64,000 nucleotides of DNA, taken from positions 62,001 to 126,000 of the forward strand of contig NW_022651106.1 of assembly GCF_004027225.2 (NCBI RefSeq), read 5' to 3'. This document shows positions 8,008 through 19,600 of the stretch, one piece after another. The stretch is from Strigops habroptila. Its lineage: Eukaryota > Chordata > Aves > Psittaciformes > Psittacidae. The notes beneath the pieces were generated by a model. It was not told the origin of the DNA, did no database searches, and saw only the letters and a list, made by a program, of their open reading frames with translations. Made by a program: the position numbers and the translations under genes. Position 1 is the first letter of the stretch; each line of letters begins with the position of its first letter.

Positions 8008-11000
8008 TTAAGGTGCTGGAAGACCCAAACCAGGAGGTCCGGGTGACCACGGGTAGCGGTACCAGCAGCGATAGGTGATGGCCCACGAGGCCCAGCCAAT
8101 GGCGGCGCCGGCCGCGTTCCTCGGCCAATCGTGACGGTAGGTCAAGGTGACGGCCAATAGGAAGTGCCAGAGGAGGATCAAGGCCACGTTGAGGAGGAAG
8201 AGGAGGGACAAGGCCGTGCCGGGACGTTTGGGCTCTTCTATGGGTTCTTCTTGCCAGGGTGGCCCCACAGACGGAGGGGGGGGGGCCATAGGGGATGGGG
8301 GCCCCATAAGTGATGGGGCTATGGGCGATGGGGACCTCCTAGGGGATGGGGACCTCATAGATGGGGATGGGGACCTCATAGATGGGGATGGGGACCTCAT
8401 GGGCGATGGGGACCTCATAGGGGATGGTGGGCCCATAGATGACAATGGTGGCCCTATAGGTGATGGGCACCTCATAGATGATGGTGGTGGCCCTATAGGT
8501 GACGGTGGCCCCATAGGGGACGGGCCCCCCATCCCAAAGACCCAGCCGACCCACGGCAGAGCCCGCAACCAGCTCCAGAAGCTCCAGGTCCCGTTGGGGC
8601 CCCCCTGCCCTTGGGGTCCTCCATAGCCCATCCCATGGGGCTCCCACACCCCATGGGGCTCCCCACGGCCCCTCCACCCCATAGGTTGACCTTCCCCATG
8701 GATATAACCCACCCCTTGATGTTCCCCATGGATATAACCCATCCCATGACCCTTCCACTCAACCCCTTGATGTTCCCCATGGCTATAACCCATCCCACCA
8801 CCCTTCCACTCAGCCCCATAGCGTTCCCCATGGACATAACCCATCCCTTGACGTTCCCCATGACCCTGCCACTCTGCCCCATGGCGTTCCCCATGGATAG
8901 AACCCATCCCTTGATGTTCCCCATGGCTATAACCCATCCCTTGACGCTCCCATTGACCCTTCCACTCAACCCCTTGATGTTCCCCATGGCTAGAACCCAT
9001 CCCATGACCCTTCCACTCCGCCCCATAGTGTTCCCCATGGACATAACCCATCCCTTGACGTTCCCCATGACCCTGCCACTCTGCCCCATGCCGTTCCCCA
9101 TGGATAGAACCCATCCCTTGACGCTCCCATTGACCCTTCCACTCAACCCCTTGACGTTCCCCATGGCTAGAACCCATCCCATCACCCTTCCACTCTGCCC
9201 CATAGCGTTCCCCATGGATAGAACCCATTCCATGACCCTTCCACTCTGCCCCATGGCGTTCCCCACGGCCATAACCCATCCCATCACCCTTCCACTCTGC
9301 CCCATAGCGTTCCCCATGGATAGAACCCATTCCATCACCCTTCCACTCCGCCCCATAGCGTTCCCCACGGCCATAACCCATCCCTTGCCGCTCCCCCCGC
9401 CCCCCGCCCCACCTCCCCCCCCACCTCCCCTTCCCTTTCCCCCCCGCCCCATACAGCAGCACCCCCAAAGCTCCCACCTCTTCGGCCAAACCCAACCCGC
9501 AATGAACCAAGGCGAAAGCTTGGGGGGACACCCCGAACCCTTCCCAGCGGTGCCCGTGGCTGCGGCAGCTCTGGGGGTCGCTGTAGGGCAGGAGCAGGGT
9601 CCCCCCATGGATGACCCCCCGCGCCCAACACCGCCCCGTCGCGGCGTCCAAGGCGTCGCCGAGCCAGCAGGGGGCGCCTCTGCCCAGCGCGGCCCCCACG
9701 GCCCAGCGCGCCGCCGCGCGGCCCACGGCGCCCGCTGTGGGGCGGCAGAGGGGCAGCGCGGCCACGGCCAGCGCCAGCAGCAGCAGCGCCGTCCAACCGC
9801 CCGCCGAGCGCAGCAGCCGCCTGCGGGATGTGGGGGGCAGACCCATAAGTGTGGGGGGGGGCTGGACCCATAGGTGAGGCGCAAAGGTCAGAGAGACAGG
9901 GAAAACACCCGAGGTGGGGCGGCAAAGGCCAGAGATGGGGCAGCAAAGGCCATAGATAGGCACATAGACCCATAGATGTGGTCCTACACCCCACAGATAT
10001 AGCCCCAAACCCCATAGATATAGCCCAAAACCCCATAGATATGGCACCAAAACCCCATATAGCCCCAAACCCCATAGATATAGCCCCAAACCCCATAGAT
10101 ATAGCCCCAAACCCCACAGATATAGCCCCAAACCCCACAGATATAGCCCCAAACCCCATAGATATGGCACCAAAACCCCATATAGCCCTAAACCCCATAG
10201 ATATAGCCCCAAACCCCATATAGATGTAGCCCCAAACCCCATAGATAGAGCCCCAAACCCCATATAGATATAGCCCCAAACCCCATAGATGTGACCCAAA
10301 ACCCCGTATAGCCCAAAACCCCATAGATATAGCCCCAAACCCCGTATAGATATAGCCCCAAACCCCATATAGATATAGCCCCAAACCCCATAGATGTGAC
10401 CCAAAACCCCGTATAGCCCAAAACCCCATAGATATAGCCCCAAACCTCATAGATACAGCCCCAAACCCCATAGATATGGCACCAAGACCCCATATAGCCC
10501 AAAACCCCATAGATGTAGCCCCAAACCCCATAGATATAGCTCCAAAAACCATAGATACAGCCCCAAAACCCCATAGATAGTGACCTAGACCCATAGATGT
10601 GGTCCTACACCCCATAGATGGTGACCTAGACCCATAGATATGGTCCTACACCCCATAGATGTAGCCCCAAAACCCCATAGATGTGACCCAAGACCCCATA
10701 GATCTAGCCCAAACCCCCATAGATGTGACCCAAAACCCCATATAGCCCAAAACCCCATAGATATAGCCCCAAACCCCATAGATATAGCCCCAAACCCCAT
10801 AGATATGGCACCAAAACCCCATATAGCCCAAAACCCCATAGATGTAGCCCCAAACCCCATAGATATAGCCCCAAACCCCATAGATATAGCCCCAAACCCC
10901 ATAGATATGGTACCAAATACCATAGATATAGCCCCAAAACCATAGATACAGCCCCAAAACCCCATAGATGTGACCCAAAACCCCATATAGCCCAAAACCC

Positions 11001-12983
11001 CATAGATGTAGCCCCAAACCCCATAGATATAGCCCCAAACCCCATAGATATGGCACCAAACCCCATAGATATGGCCCAAAACCCCATAGATATAGCCCCA
11101 AAACCATAGATACAGCCCCAAAACCCCATAGATGTGACCCAAAACCCCATATAGCCCAAAACCCCATAGATATAGCCCCAAACCCCATAGATATAGCCCC
11201 AAACCCCATAGATATGGCCCAAAACCCCATAGATATAGCCCAAAACCCCACAGATATAGCCCCAAACCCCATAGATATGGCCCCAAACCCCATAGATATA
11301 GCCCAAAACCCCACAGATATAGCCCCAAACCCCATAGATATGGCCCAAAACCCCATAGATATAGCCCCAAACCCCATAGATATAGCCCCAAACCCCATAG
11401 ATATGGCACCAAAACCCCACAGATATAGCCCCAAACCCCATAGATGTGACCCAAAACCCCATAGATATAGCCCCAAACCCCATAGATATAGCCCCAAAAA
11501 CCATAGATGTAGCCAAAAACCCCATAGATGTGACCCAAGACCCCATAGATGGCGACCTAGACCCATAGACGGTGACCTGCACCCCATAGATAGTGAGTTA
11601 GACCCATAGATCTAGCCCAAACCCCCATAGATATAGCCCAAACCCCATAGATGTGACCCAAAACCCCATAGATAGTGAGTTAGACCCATAGATGTGGTCC
11701 CAGGCCCCATAGATATGGACTAAGACCCCACAGATGTGCCTCAAGACCCTACATATGGTGACCTAGACCCCATAAGTGATGACCTAGACCCATAAATGGC
11801 AACATAAACCCCATAGATGTGGCTCCAGAGCCCATAGGTGCTGCCCTAGACCCATATATGTCAGCCTAGACCCATAAGTGATGACTTAGACCCATAAATG
11901 GCAGCCTAGACCCCATAGATGTGGCCCAAAACCCCACAGATGTGACCCCAGCCCCATAGATCCCCCTCCCAGCCCCATAGATAAGCCCCAGCCCCACAGA
12001 GACAACCTTGCCCCATAACCCCTGCCCAGCCCCACATCCCCTCCCCAGCCCCATAGCCCCCCATAGCCCCACAGACACCCCATAGCCCTACAGACACCCC
12101 ATAAAACCCCATAGCCCCATAGAGCCCAATAGCCCCATAACAACTCCCTTCAGCCCCATAGCCCCCCATAGCCCCATAGATACCCCCTCACGAGCCCCAT
12201 AACCCCTCCAGCCCCATAGATTCTCCCCCAGCCCCATAGACCCCCATAGCCCCATAGACCCTCGGAGCCCCATAGATCCCCCTGCCCCATATATTCCCCA
12301 TAGCCCCATAAGCCCCCCCACCCCATAGATCTCCCCCAGTCCCATAGATCCCCCCCAGCCCCATAGAGACCCCCGAGCCCCATAGAGACCCCACAGCCCC
12401 ATTACCCCATCCAGCCCCATATATCCCCCAGCCCCACAACCTCCCCTGCCCCATAAGCCCCCCCTGCCCCATAGACCACCATAGCCCCATAGACCCTCGG
12501 AGCCCCATAGATCCCCCTGCCCCACATATTCCTCATAGCCCCGTAAGCCCCCCCACCCCATAGATCCCCCCCAACCCCATAGAGACCCCACAGCCCCATT
12601 ACCCCATCCAGCCCCATATATCCCTCAGCCCCATAGATCTACCCCAGCCCCATAGATCCCCCCCAAGCCCCATAGAGACCCCACAGCCCCATTACCCCAT
12701 CCAGCCCCATATATCCCTCAGCCCCATAGATCTACCCCAGCCCCACAACCTCCCCCTGCCCCATAAGCCCCCCCTGCCCCATAGCCCCCCCATAGACTCA
12801 CGTTTCCAGCAGGTTATGGGGCGAAGCCAAGAGGCTGTGGGGGTCCGCTCGAGCCTTCAGTGTGGGGCCCAGCCCCACAAGTAGCGCCAGGGCCAGAGCG
12901 TGGGCCCGGGGGAAGAGGGGGGACGCCATGACAGCGGCTGCCCCATAGCACAGCCCATGGATCAGCACCCCACAGCACCCCAT
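8008..12983 (-). CDS. FITM1: FITM1, fat storage-inducing transmembrane protein 1 (repeat-expanded)
   Basis: ER membrane protein of the FIT family, which handles lipid products at the ER and promotes lipid-droplet formation; FIT1 is muscle-enriched in mammals. Two exons, as in mammals: exon 1 12,802-12,983 and exon 2 8,008-9,820; 1,995 nt, 664 aa, stop at 8,008-8,010. Family signatures: [10 protein letters not shown] near residue 50, a first hydrophobic block at 70-85, [11 protein letters not shown] then HRWEGF at about 136-156, [17 protein letters not shown] near 591, [12 protein letters not shown] near the C-terminus. Mammalian FITM1 is about 292 aa; the excess is an in-frame low-complexity insert at roughly residues 188-584. 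The first family active-site His (SSHTF in human FITM1) is Gln161 here; the second aligns with His624. The start is uncertain: upstream ATGs are all CTATGGGG repeat units, and Met at 12,983 or at 12,929 is possible. Neighbour order supports the call. Confidence 0.9.
8251..9441 (-). repeat. FITM1: In-frame coding minisatellite inside FITM1 exon 2
   Basis: About 1.2 kb between the two halves of the FIT domain. 8,680-9,395 is a tandem array with a 51-bp (17-aa) unit, typical translation [17 protein letters not shown], with shortened units lacking part of it. 8,250-8,560 is a Pro/Ser/Met-rich tract with PSP and GPPSP repeats. The whole array stays open in the FITM1 frame. The antisense strand is also open, so openness alone proves little. 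The 876 nt shared with the second copy (8,945-9,820) have identical length there, with only substitutions. A pyrimidine-rich stretch ending in CAAG near 8,255 could act as an acceptor, so removal by splicing cannot be excluded. Confidence 0.75.
9664..9677 (+). promoter_or_regulatory. CTCF-type motif inside FITM1 exon 2
   Basis: CCAGCAGGGGGCGC on the + strand fits the CTCF core consensus at every position. It lies within coding sequence (GAPCWLGD on the minus strand) and is retained in the inverted copy. The motif points opposite to the one at 7113-7126. Sequence match only. Confidence 0.35.
9960..12795 (-). repeat. FITM1 intron arrays
   Basis: 9,960-11,660: about 20-21 bp units CCCCATAGATATAGCCCCAAA, with variants ATAGATGTGACCCAAAA and ATATGGCACCAAAA that make higher-order blocks. 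11,660-11,930: diverged versions. 11,930-12,790: AGCCCCATAGATCCCCCC units with about 130-200 bp higher-order repeats. The single FITM1 intron (9,821-12,801, 2,981 bp) is thus nearly all satellite. Long open frames here come from the repeat. Confidence 0.9.
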
Positions 12984-13594
12984 AGCGCCCCACAGCTGCC
13001 CCATAGCGACCCACAGCGGCCCCATAGCCCCCCATAGCCGCCCCATGGCTGCCCACAGCCGCCCCATAGCGCCCCATAGCCGCCCCATAGCCGCCCCATA
13101 GACCCCTATAGGCGCCCCATAGGCTTGTGGGTAACAGGTGGCCAAAGGGCACGGGGAGGACATTGGGGGGGGGGCACAAGGGGGGGTGCGAGGGACGATG
13201 TGGGGCCGCTTATGGGGCGCTATGGGGGGGGGGGTGTATAGAGCCCATAGAGCCCCATAGAGACCCCATAGAAGCCCCTCACCCCCACAGAGATCAGTTA
13301 TGGGGCGCAATAGGGGGGGGGCACTTGTGGGGGTCTATAAAGAGGAACTTATGGGGCATACTCGGACCCACATATCCCCCCCCCAGCCCCATAGATAAGC
13401 CATAGAGGGCCACTGAGGGCCCATACAGCCCCATAGATACCCCATAGAGCCGCATAGAGCCCCATAGACAACCCATAGTGAGTTATAGGCACCCATAGAG
13501 CCCCATAGATACCCCATAGAGCCCCATAGACACCCCCTAGCCCCCATAGAACCCATAGAAGGAGGCGAAGGGGCTGACTTGGGGGTCACAGAGG
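12984..13594 (-). other. FITM1 upstream region between DCAF11 and FITM1
   Basis: Only about 610 bp separate the FITM1 start from the DCAF11 poly(A) signal. Most is GCCCCATAG repeat (12,984-13,110 and 13,380-13,560). A short unique piece at 13,120-13,175 carries, on the minus strand, an ATTG/CCAAT box and the E-box CACCTG (13,135-13,140), a type bound by MyoD-family factors. FITM1 is muscle-enriched in mammals, so this is a plausible but unproven promoter element. Confidence 0.4.
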
Positions 13595-13600
13595 TTTATT
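13595..13600 (-). promoter_or_regulatory. DCAF11: AATAAA signal of DCAF11
   Basis: AATAAA on the minus strand 39 bases after the DCAF11 stop codon, giving a very short 3'UTR. The same hexamer is kept in the inverted copy. Confidence 0.8.
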
Positions 13601-13638
13601 GTGGGTCGCGCTATGGGGCAGGAGGGAGGGGGCGGAGC

Positions 13639-16600
13639 TTAGGGGGGGTCCCCCCCTTGGGGCTCCCCCATTGGCTCGTCCTGTGGGTCCTGGTAAGTCC
13701 AGAGGCGGATGGAGCCGTCCCACTGCGGGGGGAGAGGGGTCAGTGCCCCATAGGGACCCATAGGGACCCATAGGGACCCCATAGAGCCCCATAGACACCC
13801 CATAGCCACCCAAGGACACCCCATAGACACCACAGAGCCCCATAACCCCCAATAGCCCCCCCCCAGACACCCCATAGGCCCCCATAGCCACACCATAGTG
13901 CCCCATAGGCATCCCATAGAGCCCCATAGCCCCCCATAGACACCCCACAGAGCCCCATAGAGTCCCTTAGAGCCCCATGGACACCCCATAGCCATCCCAT
14001 AGAGCCACACAGTGCCCCACAGACACCCCATAGAGCCCCATAGCCCCCTGTAGCCACCCCATAGGCCCCCATAGACACGCCATAGACCCCCATAGCGCCC
14101 CATAGACCCCCATAGACACCCCATAGAGCCACATAGTGCCCCATAGAGCCCCATAGACACCCCATAGACACCCCATAGACACCCCATAGAGCCCCATAGT
14201 GCCCCATAGACACCCCATAGAGCCCCATAGATGCCCATAGACACCCCATAGAGCCCCATAGACACCCCATAGTGCCCCATAGAGCCCCATAGACCCCCAT
14301 AGCAACCCACAGCGCCCCACAGACACCCCATAGAGCCCCATAGAGCCCCATAGACACCCCATAGAGCCCCATAGACACCCCATAGTGCCCCATAGACACC
14401 CCATAGAGCCCCATAGCCCCCCACAGACACCCCATAGAGCCCCATAGCCCCCCATAGACACCCCATACACCCCACAGCTGCCCCATAGACACCCCATAGC
14501 CACCCCATAGCGCCCCATAGACACCCCATAGACCCCCATAGAGCCCCATAGCCCCCCATAGACACCCCATAGACCCCCATAGAGCCCCATAGCCCCCCAT
14601 AGACACCCCATAGAGCCCCATAGACCCCCTTAGAGCCCCATAGCCCCCCATAGACACCCCATAGAGCCCCATAGCCACCCCATAGCCCCCCATAGACACC
14701 CCATAGAGCCCCATAGCCACCCCATAGCCCCCCATAGACACCCCATAGAGCCCCATAGACACCCCATAGACACCCCATAGAGCCCCATAGAGCCCCATAG
14801 AGCCCCATAGCCCCCCATAGACACCCCATAGAGCCCCATAGACACCCCATAGACACCCCATAGAGCCCCATAGCCACCCCATAGCCCCCCATAGACACCC
14901 CATAGAGCCCCATAGCCACCCCATAGCCCCCCATAGAGCCCCATAGCCTCCCCAGGCCCCGCCCCCCCGTTTAAGCCCCGCCCACCGAGGCGCTGGCCAG
15001 GGCCCCGCCCTGCGGGTGCCAGCTGACGTCACGCACGCAGCCGCTGTGATTGGTCAGGCGCCGCACGGGGCGCCCGGTCAGCACGTCATAGACTGCCAAA
15101 GGCAGGGGGCGGAGTCAGCGCGGGGCCACGCCCCCCGCCTCCCATTGGCCGCGCCGACCACCCCACGTGGGCCCGCCCCGCTCCCCCCCCCTCCCCACTC
15201 TCTCCAAGCCACGCCCCTTCCGTGGTCCCGCCCCTCGCCTCCCATTGGCCGCGGCGCTCACCAATCACGGCCCCCGTGGCGCAGCCGGCGCTCAGGTATT
15301 GGCCGCCGCCGTCGCCAGAGGGCGGGGCCAGGCGGCAGCGCAGGAGCGTGTTCAGCACCACGTGGCCGCGGTACGTCATCAGCGAGCTGTCGCCCGGCAA
15401 CGGCGGTGACGTCAGCGCTGCGGGGGGGGGGCACGGGGGGGAGAGGGAGAAGAGGCGGCGCGGTGACGTCATGGCGTCGCCATGGTGATGGAGCGCCCCC
15501 CCCCCCCCATAGACAGTGCATAGAGCCCCATAGACACCCCATAGAGCCCCATAGCGCCCCCATAGACACCCCATAGCACCCCATAGAGCTCCATAGCGGC
15601 CCCATAGCACCCAATGGACACCCCATAGCCCCCAATAGACACCCATAGACACCCCATAGGCACCCCATAGTCCCTTCTAGTGCCCCATAGATACCCCATA
15701 GCACCCCACAGACCCCCACAGACCCCCACAGACCCCCATAACCCTCCATAGACACCCACAGATACCCACTGACACCCCATAGCCACCCCATAGGCCCCCA
15801 CAGACACCCCATAGCCACCCCAAGCCTCCCATAGACACCCCATAGTGCCACATAGCCACCCCCTAGCGCCCCATAGACACTCCACTGACACCCTATAGAC
15901 ACCTATAGCCACCCCATAGTCCCCCATAGAGCCCCATAGACACTCCAGGCACCCATAGAGCCCTACAGACACCCCATAGCTCCCCATAGACACCCCACAG
16001 ACACCCCACAGACACCCATAGCCCCCCATAGCCACCCCATAGCCCCCCATAGGCACCCTATAGATGCCTCACAGACACCCATAGCCTCCCATAGACACCC
16101 CACAGACATCCATAGAGCCCTATAAACACCCCATAGACACCGCATAGGTCCCCATAGACATCCCACAGACACCCCACAGACACCCATAGACACCCCATAG
16201 ACACTCCATAGCCACCCCATAGCGCCCCATAGGCACCCATAGATACCCCATAGGCACCCATAGATACCCCATAGACACCTATAGCCACCCCATAGCATCC
16301 CATAGGCACCCATAGACACCCCATAGACACTCCATAGCCACCCCATAGCACCCCATAGGCACCCATAGATACCCCATAGACACCCCACAGACACCCATAG
16401 CCACCCCATAGCCCCCCATAGACACCCCATATCCCCCCATAGCCACCTCATAGCTCCCCATACACACCCCATAGCCTCCCTAGCGCCCCATAGCCCCCCA
16501 TAGCCACCCAAAGACACCCCATAGCCACCCCATAGCACCCCATAGGCACCCCATATCCCCCCATAGCCACCCCGTAGCCATCTCATAGTGCCCCACAGAC

Positions 16601-19600
16601 ACCCATAGATACCCCAGAGCGCCCCATAGCCACCCCATAGCCGCCCCATAGGCACCCATAGGCACCCATAGGCACCCATAGCGCCCCATAGCGCCCCATA
16701 GCGCCCCATAGCGCCCCATAGCGCCCCATAGCGCCCCGCACCTCTGCGTGGCGCGCGCTGCCAGCGGTAGTCCCAGCTCTGGCGCGCCACCGCCCGGCGC
16801 GTGGCCTCGAGGCCGCCGGGCCCCGCCGGGCGCCGCAGGTCCCACAGCTTCGCCGTCTGGTCCTTCGAGTTGGACACCACGTAGCGGCCGTCCCCCTGCG
16901 GCAGCACCCTCAGCACCGCCGGCACCCATTGAGTCCCACTGACACCCACTGACACCCACCGGCACCCACCGGCACCCATTGAGTCCCACTGACACCCACC
17001 GGCACCCACCGGCACCCACCGGCACCCATTGATACCCACTGACACCCATTGATTCCATTGCCCCCATTGACTCCACTACCCGCCATTGATTCTCATTGAC
17101 CCCACTGAACCCCACTGTCCCCATTGACCCCATTCACTCCCATTGAACCCCACTGAACCCCACTGAACCCCACTGAACCCATTCACTCCCATTGAACTCC
17201 ATTGATCCCCACTGAACCCATTCACTCCCATTGAACCCCCTTGACTCCCATTGACCCCATTCACTCCCATTGAACCCCACTGAACCCCAATGAACCCCAC
17301 TGAACCCATTCACTCCCATTGAACCCCCTTGACTCCCATTGACCCCATTCACTCCCATTCACTCCCACTGAACCCCACTGAACCCCAATGAACCCATTCA
17401 CTCCCATTGAACCCCACTGAACCCCACTGAACCCATTCTCTCCCATTGAACCCCACTGAACCCCAATGAACCCCACTGAACCCCTTCACTCCCATCAAAC
17501 CCCATTGACTCCCATTGACCCCATTCACTGCCATTGAACCCCATTGATCCCCACTGAACTCATTCACTCCCATTGAACCCCATTGAATCCATTCACTCCC
17601 ATCAAACCCCATTGACTCCCATTGACCCCATTCACTCCCATTGAACCCCACTGAACTCATTCACTCCCACTGAACCCCACTGAACCCCATTGAACCCCAC
17701 TGACCCCATTCACTCCCATCGAACCCCATTGACTCCCATTGACCCCATTCACTCCTATTGAACCCAATGACTCCCATTGAACCCTACTGAACCCATTCAT
17801 TCCCATTGAACCCCATTGACTCCCATTGACGCCATTCACTCCCATTGAACCCCATTGAACCCCACTGAACCCATTCACTCCCACTGAACCCCATTGACTC
17901 CCATTGACCCCATTCACTCCCAATGAACCCCACTGAACCCCCTTCACTCCCATTGAGCCCCACAGCCCCCCCCAGCCCCCCAGGGCCTACCCGGGTGTGC
18001 AGGAAGGTGACGCCGTCGCGGTGGCCCGTGAGCAGCCCCACGGGCCGGGCCCGATCCTGCCCCAGGCAGCGCCGGTCCCAGGCGCGGGTGACGCCATCGT
18101 CCCCCCCCGAGAGCAGGAGCTGCCCCCCCGCGTCCGCCAGCGCCACCGCGTTCACGTCGTCCTCGTGGGCCTCCACCTACGGCGGGACCCACACGTGGGG
18201 GTCAGACCCACAGAATGGGCGCCCACGACCCACAGAAGGGGCTCGAGCCACCCGTTGAGTGGCTTTGAGCTCCGTAAGAAGGTCTGGAACCACCCTAGGG
18301 TGCCTTTCAGCCCCATAGGTTGGCTTTCAGCCCCATAGAAGGCTCTTGACCACCCCATAGAAGGGTCTTGACTACCCCACAGAGTGACCTTCAGCCCCAT
18401 GGAATAATCTTGACCACACCATAGAGTGACTTTGACCCCCATAGGATGCCCTTGTGCCCCACAGAAGGGTCTAGACCCACCATAAGAGACTCTTGACCCA
18501 CCATAGAGTGACCCGGAGCCCCATAGGGTGATGTTGATGCCCCATAGAAGGGCTTTGACCCACGCATTGGTTGGCTTTGACCCACAGAATGAGGTCTGGA
18601 CCCACCCTTGGGTGACACTGACCCCCCATAGGGTGACTTCGTGTCCCATAGAAGGCTCTTGAGCCCCATAGAAGGCTCTTGAACCCCATGGAAGGGCCTT
18701 GACCCACCATAGGATGCTGTTGACCACCCCATAGAGTGCCCTTGACCCCCACAGGATGCCCTTCAGCCCCACAGAAGGCTCTTGACCACCCCATAGAGTG
18801 CCCTGGACCCCCAGAGAAGGCCCTTAAACCCCATTGAGACCCCTCAATGGGGTCCAGCCCCACACCCCCCATTAGCCCCACGCCTCCACCCTGCCCCACA
18901 CATGGGCTGACCTTCAGCGTGCGCCGCTGGACCTCACGGTCGTAGAGGTAGATGCAGCCGTCGCTGCCGCCCCCCAGCACCTCCCGTCCATCCGGCCCCA
19001 CCGCCAAGGAGAAGACAGCGAAGCGGCGCTCCTCCGGCCTGCAGGGGGGCAGAGGTGGGGCTGGGACCCATACGGACCCATAGACCCCAATAGGGGTTGA
19101 CCTGTTGTCCACTGAAGTCAATGGGGCCCAATGGGGGTTGACCTGATGGCCCATTGGAGTCAATGGGGCCCAATGGGGGTTGACCTGATGGCCCATTGGA
19201 GTCAATGGGGCCCAATGGGGGTTGACCTGATGGCCCAAGCGGTCCATGTCTATGCCCATAGAGCCCCATAGACACCCCATAGACACCCCTAAATACCCCA
19301 TAACCTTTCCCATAGAGCCCCATAGACCCCATAACCCACCCCATAGATCCCTGTAGTGCCCCATAGACCCCATAACCTACCCAATAGAGCCCCATAGACC
19401 CCATACCCTGCCCCATAGAGCCCCACAGACCCCATAACCCACCCCATAGAGCCCAATAACCCACCCCATAGACCCCATAACCCGCCCCATAGACCCCATA
19501 ACCTGCCCTATAGACTCCCATAACCCCCCATAGACACCCCATAGAGCCCCATACCTCAAGTCCAGCGCCGTGTGGGTATCTCCGTCCCCATAGATGTCAT

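Noticed and set aside
8611-9873. Plus-strand frame of 420 codons antisense to FITM1
   Set aside because: Mirror of the 51-bp coding repeat. The FIT-family homology is on the minus strand only.
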